NCBI GenBank assembly: GCA_020466095.1
Contig: CM035807.1
Span: 56,962,555-57,026,554 of the forward strand
Length of the DNA: 64,000 nucleotides
Origin: Chlorops oryzae
Lineage: Eukaryota > Arthropoda > Insecta > Diptera > Chloropidae
Reading direction: 5' to 3'
How positions within the stretch are numbered: the stretch's first letter is position 1; the number at the start of each line of letters is the position of its first letter. Position numbers and translations under genes: made by a program. Below, piece after piece: positions 53,292-63,804 of this stretch. Under the pieces are notes generated by a model. It was not told where the DNA came from and made no database searches. It saw nothing but the letters and a program-made list of their open reading frames with translations.

Positions 53292-54942
53292 TCCCTCCCC
53301 TCCTTGAAGAAAATCGCTACCAAAGCGATTATGGAAAACTGGATGTTTTTGTGCCACGTATTAATTGTTTACGTCGTGGCTGATACGAATGTTGCTTAAA
53401 TTCGTGCTTTACCAAAACCACGTTGTTGATGTTCTTGTGACGGTGCTCTGATGCTGTTACTGCTGCAAGTATGATTCGGCCTTGGCAATGGGCTAGCCTT
53501 GAAGATAAAGTTGGTATGGTGGAACGATGTATTGTGATATTGTTGGTACAAAAATTTTCTCGCTCAGGAGTCCGTGCTGGCTCCCCACTCCTCCTCTTTT
53601 ATAGAAGTCGACTTTTGCTAACATCGACCGTTGAATTCTGCTGTTGAATAGGTGAAGAGTGCGATCACTGACTGTTGATTCCGGCGTTGTTGAATACTTA
53701 TTTGTAGATGCTTAAATATATATGACATTTTCTGTTTTCGTTTAATTTGAACTTTATTTATTTATTTATTGATTTTCTCTCTTAATTTCTATCTATATAT
53801 TATTGAAAATGTGATTTAAAAATTTTGTCTTTTTTGTCGTAATTTATTTAATTCTTAAATTTTGTTTTTCTTAGTTTGTACGCTTCATGAGGTTGAATCC
53901 TTTATGTATAGGTATATTTTTATAAATACGTATATCTTCATCGTTTTGACTTACTTTTGTGATTTCGAATTCCTACGTTTTCTTATTATTTATATTCCTT
54001 AAATATTCTTCTTCAGATCTAAATTTTAATTATCGATGTATTTAAACTATTTTTATTAATAGATATTTACTGAAAAAAATTTTATTTTTTTTGTTTTATA
54101 CGTTTCCTTTGAAGCTTTTCTTTTACAGTTGTCAGAATGGTTTGATTTCTTATTGTAAATATATATTTATTCAAATATTATTGAATATTGGTTTTAATTT
54201 GTGTATTTTTTTTCGATAGTTTTATAATACTTGTTTATTATTTTGAGTTGTTTTTTTGTAAATTATTTCTTAAAGTTTTTTTTTCTTTTCGAGTATCTCC
54301 TTTTTTTATATACCTCTGTTATTTTCTCAAAAAAAAGTTGGTTTTTTTATTTAATTTTTTTCATATTCTTTTCATTTAAACAGTAAAAGGTGTTATATAA
54401 GCGCAAAAATACCTATGTTTTCAAGGTATTGATTTTAAATTAAACGTGCTTGAGTATATAAAAATATTTTGTGAATATCTGTATATACTTTTCTATTATT
54501 ACCAATTTATTTTGCCTCGCTTGCTCTACCGGCTCGCTATCGTCTTTGTGGTGGGACTCCTTGGTTAACCTAAAAAAAATAATTAAAATTCATATTATGT
54601 ACCCTGAGCCCCTCCTGGTTGTTTCAAAGTCGTGGCGCTTTTTGCCTATAAAGGTGCCCTTACAATATGAGATAAAACCGATGTTGCAAAAACTTAAAAA
54701 TTCGTATGTTTAATATTTAAAAAACAATTTTTTTTTTTTTAACTCTATTCTTTGAAGCAGGAAAAAAATCCGTAATTTATTTAAACCATTTGTTTTTCGT
54801 CGCCCTTCCTTATAAAGATATCGCAATAAGCGATATTAAAAAGAAATTTTTTGTGACAATAAAGATAAAAAAAACAGTCAGCTATCGTTTTAATCGAGAT
54901 AATAAGATGTTTTTTGGGAAAATATTTTAATATTTAATCAGA
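53292..54942 (-). other. 3' non-coding region of element E
   Basis: Very AT-rich. Near 54550-54620 it shares a peptide-like block (RRGSGY) with the equivalent region of element C. No credible ORF longer than 80 codons. Confidence 0.6.
54397..54430 (-). other. Conserved hairpin in the 3' region of element E
   Basis: Same 7-bp stem (AATACCT/AGGTATT) and TTTGCGCTTAT tail as 21697-21730 in element C; the only difference is one base in the loop. Confidence 0.65.
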
Positions 54943-56415
54943 CTACGGCGCATTGTAGTTATGGGCGAAAAATTTGTCTAGAGCTTTTAAATCTATTGTA
55001 TGTGTCATTTGCAAGAAATTTAATTTAGATTTTCTTTGTTTGAAAACAGATTCTTTAACAAATTTTTTAAGTGCTTTTATTGTGGAGAAAAACTTTTGAA
55101 TTGATACTTGCATTACATTCGGACTTTTGAAGTACTCGCAGAACGTCAACTTTCTAACTTCTGATTCTTCCTTTAGGTTTACTTTTTCAACCGATACCTT
55201 CTCGTGGGGATTTTTATGTCTATCTGGTGGGTTTCCTTTCAAAACAACTTCACCTACTTCTTTATTACCATTTGTACCATCTCTTCTAGTACCACAAGAA
55301 TTATCTTCGACCTCCTTGTCGAATTGAACTTCTTTATTACTATTTTTACCCCAAAAATTATCCTCGACCTTCTCGTCGCACTCGTATTTTAAATCATTAG
55401 ACATTTTATTCACAACATCCCCACCGCTAGATAGTCCCTTCTTATCCTTAACTCCTTCTTTCTGATTTTCCTTATCCGCCAACACTAATTTCTCGCAAAT
55501 CGGCGTCACCTTCGCTTCCCTCGCTTTGATCGTAACTGCTTCTGCAATACAAATCTTATCGATGTTGGGAACGACGAGTTCAAGTGACTCTGATATTTTG
55601 TGCTCTGAATTGTAAGAATGTGCAATATTAACGTTGTCTTCAATGTCCAAATTTTCTCCAAATCTGCTTTGTTCTGACTCGTTTAAGCTAGTTCTGTTTT
55701 CTAACGCTTCTGACTTATTCAAACTTTTATCCGACTCAGTGTCCACTAACAAGGTAACCCTATCATTTATAGCTTGTCCACAAGGAAATACTACAAACAT
55801 GTCGTCGGACACTGACTGCGAACCTTCGATGTTAAGTGCAGATTCATTATTGTTACTGACTTTTTCTCTATTAAACTGTGTTTTGTGTTCATCCCAGATT
55901 TTATGAGCCCGAACACAGCTTACTATGGCCTTTTCGATTAAAAAACTTAAAATGAATAACACAAAAGATATCGATAAAAATAAAAATTTTAGAATATTTT
56001 CGTTTTTATTCATGAAATTTTCAATCCTTTTGCCTTCTTTAGCTGGTTCTTTTTTATTGTCTACGTGGCAAAGAGAAATGACACTTTCTCTGTCCTGCCC
56101 ATTTTCTTCAATTTCATTAAAAATTTCTTTATGGGCAATTACATCGCCGACGCTCACCTTTGGTTTCATTATTTTTCTTTTCAGTAATAATTCCTTTCCA
56201 CTATCTATGTTTTTCAGCTTAAAGCTTTTAGAATCTTCTTCTATATCTTCTAAGAGTATTTTTGAAAATTCTAGCTCCTCTAACTTATATTCTCTCTTGT
56301 TATCTACGAATTCTACTTTCTCTTTATTTGAGGAGACAAGATTAGGCCTATTAATTTTGACATTTAATATGGCGTTCCGGTCTATTGGCCTTGACCGGGC
56401 CGCTGGGAGTTTCCC
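54943..56415 (-). CDS. Pol-frame ORF of element E: membrane segment, degenerate retropepsin and a charged C-terminal region
   Basis: The frame is open for about 490 codons from the gag-pol slip site (GGGAAAC, 56415-56409) to the stop at 54943; an internal ATG lies at 56169. It begins ARSRPIDRN like the other elements, has a hydrophobic helix ILKFLFLSISFVLFILSFLI at residues 60-79 from that ATG, then VFPCGQAINDRVTLLVDTESDK, the site of the retropepsin active centre, where DTG has become DTE. The protease flap and second motif are not found. Instead there is a linker like that of A (VTIKAREAKVTPI) and a long Lys/Glu/Asn-rich tail I do not recognise. The catalytic change should kill protease activity. 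That so long a frame stays open without any enzyme is odd. Confidence 0.7.
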   Translation of the reverse strand, partial: GKLPAARSRPIDRNAILNVKINRPNLVSSNKEKVEFVDNKREYKLEELEFSKILLEDIEEDSKSFKLKNIDSGKELLLKRKIMKPKVSVGDVIAHKEIFNEIEENGQDRESVISLCHVDNKKEPAKEGKRIENFMNKNENILKFLFLSISFVLFILSFLIEKAIVSCVRAHKIWDEHKTQFNREKVSNNNESALNIEGSQSVSDDMFVVFPCGQAINDRVTLLVDTESDKSLNKSEALENRTSLNESEQSRFGENLDIEDNVNIAHSYNSEHKISESLELVVPNIDKICIAEAVTIKAREAKVTPICEKLVLADKENQKEGVKDKKGLSSGGDVVNKMSNDLKYECDEKVEDNFWGKNSNKEVQFDKEVEDNSCGTRRDGTNGNKEVGEVVLKGNPPDRHKNPHEKVSVEKVNLKEESEVRKLTFCEYFKSPNVMQVSIQKFFSTIKALKKFVKESVFKQRKSKLNFLQMTHTIDLKALDKFFAHNYNAP

Positions 56416-57690
56416 TGGCCATTATTCATCATTTGTTGCTCTTTACAAAATTTGGATATATGTCCAAATTGTGAGCAATTGAAACATTGAAAAATTGCGT
56501 TATTCGAAGGTTGGTTTCTTTCATTTCCTCCCGCGCTAAAATTTTCTGCTCTAATTCTACTAAAACTTTTCCCTCTGTGTTGATTCTGGACTCGCCCAAA
56601 TGGTTCATTATTCTGTTTCTGATTGTCTGCATGTTATTTTTTTCCTGCCGTTGCTTACAAAAGGGGGTGCTAGAATGACCATTTAACTGACAAATAGTGC
56701 AAAATAACGATTTCATTTTATTAAAAAATTCACCCTCTAAATGACCTATTTTTCCACAATATGTGCATATTTGCTGATTTAAACTCATAGCCGTAACATT
56801 TTTATAGTTACATTGTTCACTATATTGGTGTCCATATTGAGCACAACTGGTGCAAAAAGGCGTAATTTTTCTTTGTGCACAGATATCCCAAGTATGGCCC
56901 TCTAAATTGCAAAAAGAACACTCAATCTTTTGTGTTCCTACTGCGGGTGTTTTGTTTATGGAATAGATGTTTCGACTGTTTTCTGCATGGAGGTCTTCTG
57001 ACTCTTCTGCTAATTTTATCAAGTCTGAAATTTGTTTATCGTTTGAACCTTCTAGTCTATTTTGCATATATGGATTTTTTACCCCACACATGAATTTGTT
57101 GGTTGCCAGTTTCCTATATTCGGCTAATGCAGATAATGCTTCTATGTCATTCCAGGATTTTTTAATTAAAACTTCTGCTTCATTTAATAAGAATTCTATT
57201 CTAACACCGAATGCTGATGCTCTCTCGTCTTCCTGTTGCTCTGCGCTAACTATTTCTGACCTAATAGTTTCCAGGCTTCGCTTTTTTAAAAATTCTCTTT
57301 TTATTAAATCGCAAAGTTCATCTAAACTATTTATTGTTCTCCGGCTTACTTTCATGTATGCCATGCCTGTTAATAGATTTTTAATGCATTTTATAATGTC
57401 TATTATATTGAAATTACCAACTACGCTCTTTAATAATTCAACTCCTGTGACAAACTTATCAACCTCTAGACCTAATTCTCGATTGTTCGACCCTGAGAAG
57501 TATGGTACTAGTCTATTGACCTTTTTCATCAATTCATCTACTGGAGGTGGATTCGACATTGCTATGTTTATTGTTGGTAAGTTGGTGTTAAAAAATATTC
57601 TGTATTTGTCTTTGTTTAGGTTTGCCTCTCTTACTAACTCCCTTGCTTCTCTTAAAAATATTTTTTTTTTAAGTGATTCTAATTCTTGAG
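56382..57690 (-). pseudogene. gag of element E with five CCHC-type knuckles
   Basis: The frame from about 57690 (first ATG at 57559) contains a capsid-like domain (VDELMKKVNRLVPYFSGSNNRELGLEVDKFVTGVELLKS) also seen in D2 and A. Zinc knuckles follow: CSFCNLEGHTWDIC, CTSCAQYGHQYSEQC, CTYCGKIGHLEGEF (last Cys is Phe), CTICQLNGHSSTPFC and, after a frameshift in an A run near 56637, CFNCSQFGHISKFC. The end RPGQGQ and stop (56382-56384) overlap the pol frame. The coiled-coil N-terminus of A and D2 is absent or reduced. Confidence 0.8.
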
Positions 57691-58464
57691 TAAAAAAATA
57701 AATATATCAGACGGGGCTCATCGTTATTATTGTACAATTTCAAAACTTTTGTGCACCCACCATTTGATGTTCCAATTTCGGTGCTTGATTCGCCGCTTTT
57801 TTTCGTTTTGTTCTCGCTGAAAATGTCACCAGTTTATTTTCTGAGTTGGGCTGCTACCGTCGATTTTAGACTCAAAATTTTATTTTTCGGATTGTAATAA
57901 AAATTTTTCTTTTTTCCTTTCCCTTTTATTTAATTTTTAGTGGGAAAATTTTCTCTCTGCTTAGACAAAAGGATCATACAATATTTAAGTTTTTAGTGCC
58001 ATGTATAAAAATTTTCCTTCAAAGCAACATCCTCATAGCACGCTTAAAAACGTTACTTGGTGATGTTTCACTTCGCTCAGACTTTCCCAATCGTGTGCGT
58101 CTCTTCGACACGGGAGAGTGTTGCTTATTCGGTTCTGGTATAACCATTGATTAAGACCAAAAAAGGCCCCGCTTCAGCTCTACTCTTATACTCAATGTCC
58201 TGCCGCACCACGTTTTAGGTTAACTCTGCTTTGGAAACTCTTTTCAGTGATTTTGAATTCTCCCAATCGTGTGCGTTTGGTCGACACGGGAGTTTAGAGT
58301 TTTGCTTATTCGGTTCTGGTATAACCATTGATTAAGACCAAAAAAGGCCCCGCTTCAGCTCGACTCTTTTAACTCAATGTCCTGCCGCACCACGTCTTAG
58401 GACAATTCCTATCAATGATTCGTATCCAACTGAAAGTCAGTCGAATACCGGCTGCGCCAATTAA
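57691..58464 (-). other. Leader of element E with a repeated block
   Basis: Two copies of a ~175-bp block (from 58086 and 58261) share CCCAATCGTGTGCGT and TTGCTTATTCGGTTCTGG. The block is homologous to the 192-bp repeat in the D2 leader. A pyrimidine-rich TTTTTTACTCAAG precedes gag. Confidence 0.65.
58448..58459 (-). promoter_or_regulatory. Primer binding site of element E
   Basis: Minus-strand TGGCGCAGCCGG, five bases after the LTR end, identical to that of element A; tRNA-Ser type. Confidence 0.75.
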
Positions 58465-58911
58465 TGTTGGGATATAGGGTGCTAGCGCTCAGACACAGTC
58501 GAGCGTATAAACGTTCCTTTATTCCAACACCAAATTATAGGAAACAAGCGCTCAGACAAAGTCGAGCGTATAAATGTTCCTATAAACCTCTTTAAATAAA
58601 AGAGTGAAGTTTATATTTTATCTTTTCTTTTATTTAATGATCCTTATGTCTAAGACAGGATTTAATTAACTGTTAAGCTGCTAACACTACTTTACAATTT
58701 CCCTATGTCCTTAATTATACTTTTAACGGGCCGTGGCCGTATGCACGCACGTCAAAAGCAGAGACTTCCGAAAACCAGTCTGATCTTTCTGTGTCCGAAG
58801 CTCCCTTTTTATAGGCCAATATTGCTGATCGGCAATATTGGATATCGCTGATGATGCTTTCCAAAACCTCTTGCATAAGATTCACCTGCAAGTCTATTTC
58901 TGGTGCTGCTA
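58465..58911 (-). repeat. 5' LTR of element E, truncated
   Basis: 447 bases matching the left half of 52328-53291 (R/U5 side), including the TATA box and palindrome. The outer half is missing; sequence switches at 58911 to BEL integrase. Confidence 0.85.
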
Positions 58912-59454
58912 CCTAAGACAATAGTTTTGGCTAATCAAGGGTAAAATTGCAGCACGCAACATAGTCCCTAGTTTATTCGATGCACCAGAGCAAAACTACA
59001 TTTGACGGCGCAGTTAATGAGAAATCTTCCAGCCGACAGAGTCACTGCATCCAGACCATTTTTAAAGACCGGGGTTGACTATTGGGGCCCATTTTGGGTG
59101 CATTATAAAATTAGAGGAAAAAGGCTGTACAAGGCGTACCTGGCTGTGTTCTGATGCTTTGCAACCAAGGCGGTTCATCTCGAGTTGGTCAGTGATTTAA
59201 CCACTGAAGCCTTTATCGGAGCCCTTAAGCGGTTCATCGGCAGACGTGGAAGAAGGGCACAAAAAATCAACTTCAAGAACTGGAAACAGCAATCTATTCA
59301 AGGAGTGCTCAACAGGACATCATAAGAGCAAGCAGTAATCATGGCATAGAGTTAAAATTTATTCCTCCAAGGGCACCACATTTTGGAGGCCTGTGGGAGG
59401 CCGCAGTTAAATCAGCAAAGCACCTTCTCCTCAAAGGCATGGTATGGAGTAATG
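58912..59454 (+). pseudogene. BEL/Pao integrase remnant
   Basis: Frames on the plus strand read IKGKIAARNIV, then LPADRVTASRPFLKTGVDYW, YKAYLAVF, a TGA, CFATKAVHLELVSDLTTEAF, ALKRFIGRRGR and, after a deletion that removes the second catalytic Asp block, ASSNHGIELKFIPPRAPHFGGLWEAAVKSAKHLL. These are the standard landmarks of BEL integrase; the first Asp (VDYW) and the Glu (WEAA) are present. It is cut at about 59454 by element F. It may derive from the BEL element at 46034-51648 or from another copy. Confidence 0.85.
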
Positions 59455-59836
59455 ATGAAAGTTGTTCCCGAGGCTTAAATGAAAAAGACTTGCTTCTTGT
59501 AATTCCAAATTAAAACTGAATTCTTTATTCTGATCTTAAACAAAGTACAGCTAAGAAATAAAGTACAGCTACAAATTATAATGCTTACGTTAGCTATTTA
59601 TAATAAACGAACAAAAGGAGAAGGCGGTAGCGATAAGGCTTATTCCGTTGAGCCTGAGAAATGCTGAGTCGGCTTGAATAAACAAATAGGCTCAAGTGGC
59701 CGATAAATGAGCTCCATGGAATGCATGTGAAAATGCAAAGATCACTGAATGCTTAGACGGCATTTATCGCGGGGTAGAAATAATAATGGAATGAAAATGT
59801 GCCTGTCGGCAATGAAGTAATAATAAGTGCGCTACA
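59455..59836 (-). repeat. 3' LTR of element F
   Basis: The right end GCGCTACA is followed by the polypurine tract (CCTTCCCCCTTG on plus, 59837-59848). The left end is uncertain (TG at 59453-59463) because the flanking BEL sequence is decayed. Confidence 0.7.
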
Positions 59837-60089
59837 CCTTCCCCCTTGAAAATGATCCTGTTATACAGTTAATGGATGACAGGATCAAAAAAAAATTTTT
59901 TTTTTTTTTACTTATATAATTTTTTTTTATCATTATTTTATTTATTTGATATATATAAATGTGTCTATGTTTATTAAAAGAAAATATTCTATAGCTATAT
60001 TTTTGTAAGTATTTATTATTTCATTTGGATCGTCATCCGGTTAAAAAAAAAATTTTGTGTTTATATATATACATATATGAAGAGTTATT

Positions 60090-63000
60090 CTAGCTTAATC
60101 TAAGTCTATCCTTATGGACTTTAATATTTTTATTTTTACTTACTTCGATGGTATAATTATTATTTTTTTCTATGTTTACAATTTTAAATGGACCCTTAAA
60201 TAGGTTGTCCAATTTGTGACCTGCTGGGTTGTCTACGTAAACCAGATCACCAATTCTGAGTGTTCGGTCGACAGTTTTAGCATCATAAAAATTTTTCTGT
60301 TTAAGTTTGTTATGCCTTAAAAGTTCATGAGCTCTTGCATTTGCCGTTTGGAGTCGGAATTTCGTTTCTTTTGCTATTGAATCTATGTTATATAGTGGAT
60401 CGATAGTGCTGTCTTTAACAAAATCAAAGTCATTTGGAATTTTACCGAATACTAACTCAAAGGGACAATATCCGTGGGAGCTGGACGGTGTTGTATTGTA
60501 GCAATACGTGAAATATTTTATTCATTCGTCCCAGTCGGATTTGTCGGTGGAAACATATGATCGTAGGTACTCGTTTAGGGTTCTGTGACTCCTTTCAATC
60601 GCACCTAGCGTTTGATGGTGGTACGGGGTTGATGTGACAGACTTTATCTTTAACAACGCATATAGTTCTTCCAAAACCTTATTCCTGAATTCTGTTCCCA
60701 TGTCTGTGATAACAGTTTTCATTGGTCCGTAAATCAGGACAAAATTGTCGAAAATAGCTCGCGCTGTGGTTTTTGCACTTTTGTCTTTAATTGGGACTGT
60801 AACCAGATACTTGGTTAAGTCACACACCATTGTTAGTGCGTATTCATACTGAGAAATTGTTTTAGGTAATGGTCCCACTGTATCTATTAGGACTCTGTCA
60901 AATGCTTGAATGGGTGTTGGTGTTATTATTAATGGTGATTTAGTTTTTGATTGCGTTTTATTTTTTTTTTGCAATCCTCGCAATTTTTTACATATTTTTT
61001 AACATCCTTAGTGATGTTTTTCCAATAATAATATTTCCTTAATTTTTTCAATAGTCTTGTTGTACCAGGATGACCTCCAGTAATGGGATCATCGTGATAT
61101 TTTTGTAACCGTCTGTGTTTTTCGTTATCATCGATGATATATTTTATTTTTGGTAGTATCGCGATTTTTATTTTTCTATCTTTTAGGCCTTTTAATTTCT
61201 TATTTGAGTACTCTTTGAATGTATTTATCTCAACTAATTGAAGTAAATCGTCATGCGCATGTATTTTTATTTTATCAATTTCTAGTTCGTTGGCTTCTTT
61301 AATTAGCCTTGGGAATAATAAATTTAAATCTAATTTCCCATTAACGAAACAGTCATTTATTGGTGCTTTTGCTAGAGTTCTTCTTCCTTTTTTAAAGATA
61401 AACCTTGGTTTATCGCGGTAGACTTCGAACTTTAGCAATGTATATTTTTTTACCTCATCTGGGTTCAGACATTCAAAACAAGGAACATTGAGAAGTGTTT
61501 TATTCTCTTCATTTTCTAAACTGGGTGTTTGTGGAATGGTCTTCGTTTTTGACCTTGTAGATATTAAATTTGTATGACTGGTTGTGGTAATTAAATCTTT
61601 GAAATCTATTCGAGAAAGGGCGTCGGCACTGCAGTTTTTTTACCTTTAATGTGTTCAATGGTGAAATCGTATTCTTCCAAGTCTAGTCGCATTCGAGTCA
61701 ACTTGGAAGAGGGGTTTTTTAAAGAATATAAATAAGTTAAAGGTTTGTGGTCTGTTTTGATAAGGAATTTTTTTCCATAAATGTATGGCCTAAAATATTT
61801 AACGGCCCAGTGTATGGCCAATAACTCCTGTTCAATTGGTGTCTTGTGAGATTCACCTGTGGTTAAAGCTCTGGATGCAAAAGCAATCGGAAGTTGTATT
61901 CCGTCATATTCCTGGCTCAGAACAGCACCACACGCCAATTTACTGGCGTCGGTTGTGATACAGAACAATTTATCAAAATCTGGGTATTTCAAAACTCTTG
62001 GGCTTAGAAGCGAATTTTTGAGATAATCAAAAGCGTTTTCACATTCCCTTGTCCATAAGAATGGTACTTTTTTTCGCGTTAAACGTGACAGATGAATTGA
62101 ATAGTGGGTGAATTGTGGAATAAATCTTCTGTAGTAGTTACAGAAAGCTACAAAACGTCGCGTTTCATCAGCGTTTTTGGGGCGAGGGTATTCTTTGATA
62201 ATTTTAAATTTTGAGTTATCAGGTAAGATTCCTTCACTTGTGCACTTATGGCCCAAATATGTCACTTCGTGATTGAAGAATGTGCACTTTTCCGGATGTA
62301 GTTTGAGGTTTGCATGTCTACATGCCTTAAAAACGTCCTTTAAGTTTTTGATCATGTGTTTGATCGAACATCCTATAACAATTAGATCATCCATATAGAT
62401 GAAACACTGAGAGGGTGATAGGCCTGAAAAGGCTAAATTCATCATTCTCTGGAATGAGTTTGGGGCTACTTTAAGTCCATATGGAAGTCTAGTGAATTGG
62501 AAGGAACCCTTGTCTGTGGAAAAAGAAGTAATCTCGCGCGATTCCTTCTGCAGCTCAATCTGGTGGAAACCCGACACAAGGTCGAGGCAACAAAAGTATT
62601 TAGCTCGGCCCAATTGGTCGAGTACATCATCAACACGAGGGAGAGGAAATTTGTCTGAAATGAGCTTTTTGTTGATTTCGCGGTAGTCTATGACCAGTCG
62701 CCATCGCTTTTCATTACTATTAGGTAATGATTTTTTTGGGACTAGTAAAATCGGACTGTTATAATTTGATATTGATGGTTCTATAATTCCATCCTTTGAC
62801 ATTTTTTGAACTTGTTTTGTTATTTCCTCTTTTTGTGAATGAGGTATACGGTAATTCTTTATGAAAACTGGTTCGGGATCTGACAATCTTAATTTTTGCT
62901 TATAGAAATTGTTTGTGCTAATAGGATCGGTTTCCAATGCAAATATATCGATATATTCCTTACACAATTTTGTCAGATCAGATTCAACATGTGGTGGGAA

Positions 63001-63745
63001 GTTTTTTGTAAGTTTATTCAAAATTTCTTGATTATTCGAACAAATTTTCGTGGTAGTAAAAATGTTAAAATTTGATAAATTTTCATATTTTATTTTTGTG
63101 TTTGTTAAAATTGAATTTGTAGAGTTAGTATTTATGACTCTAACGTATGGGCTTGTTTTGGATGCTATTGTATTAGATATTAAAATTCCACTGGCTAGTT
63201 CTTGATTTGGGACAAAAATCTCATTAAACTTTGAATCTACATAAATCTTTCTGATCACTTCGGAGCGTGCTGGTATGGAGAGAATTCTGGTGTCTGCTCC
63301 ATCCAAAATTTCAATTGCCAATTCTTCTTGAAGTTCCTCCGGTCTTATGTGAAAAACATCCCTTCCGCTTTCGTTTTGATATTCTAATACACAATTATAC
63401 TTTTTTATGAAATCCAATCCAATTATTCCGTCATAAGGGATCGGAAAATCATTCTGCACTACATGAAAATCATGTTGCAGTAAATATTTATTTATTCTGA
63501 GGTCAGTTGTTATCCTTCCACATGATCGGACCACATCGGACCCTATTCCCGAAATATTTGTTGTGTAGGATTGATTTAGATATTTTAAATTTGCTATTTT
63601 ATTAATTTTAATCAAAGAAATGTCGGCACCTGTGTCCACTAGGAAAAAATTATATTCATTATTTAGAGTAGTTTTTACTTTTATGTAACTATTAAGATTA
63701 AGATTTAAATGAAAAAAATATGTTTGTCATTAGCATTGTTTATAG
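60090..63745 (-). pseudogene. pol of element F (protease, RT, RNase H, integrase)
   Basis: Protease active site VDTGADISLIKI (about 63640) and GIIGLDFI; RT with ILLVPKKS, VIDYREIN, PLPRVDDVLDQLG and catalytic YMDDLIVIG; RNase H with TTDASKLACGAVLSQ and KTDHKPLTYL; integrase HHCC (YHDDPITGGHPG, CEDC) and core (IDTVGP, ITDMGTEF, IERSH). Three breaks interrupt it: a frameshift in an A run at 61633-61639, another in an A run at 60961-60970, and a TGA at about 60522 where Trp is expected; after that the C-terminus continues to 60090. Both frameshifts are in homopolymers and could be sequencing errors, leaving one true nonsense codon. Confidence 0.9.
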
Positions 63746-63776
63746 AATTTAAGTCTTTAAAGTTTGCAATATTTAA

Positions 63777-63804
63777 CCTCCCAGTAATTTTATCTACTGG
63801 GAGG
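63777..63804 (-). other. Perfect hairpin over the gag stop of element F
   Basis: Minus-strand CCTCCCAGTA and TACTGGGAGG form a 10-bp stem with loop GATAAAAT. The gag stop TAG (63796-63794) lies at the top of the stem. pol is in the -1 frame relative to gag here, and GGAAAAC occurs 14 bases upstream (63818-63812). Confidence 0.7.

Larger units (their letters stand above)
52328..58911 (-). mobile_element. Element E: gypsy-like element with gag and a protease-like ORF but no RT or integrase
   Basis: Minus strand: truncated 5' LTR (58465-58911), primer site, leader with repeats, gag, a long ORF in -1 frame, a 1.6-kb non-coding tail, polypurine tract and 3' LTR (52328-53291). No RT, RNase H, integrase, PTP or Ulp1 is present, so it would depend on another element for its enzymes. 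Confidence 0.82.

Noticed and set aside
52587..53357. ORFs of 60-84 residues on both strands near 52600-53350
   Set aside because: They fall inside the 3' LTR of element E and its polypurine junction and reflect LTR sequence only.
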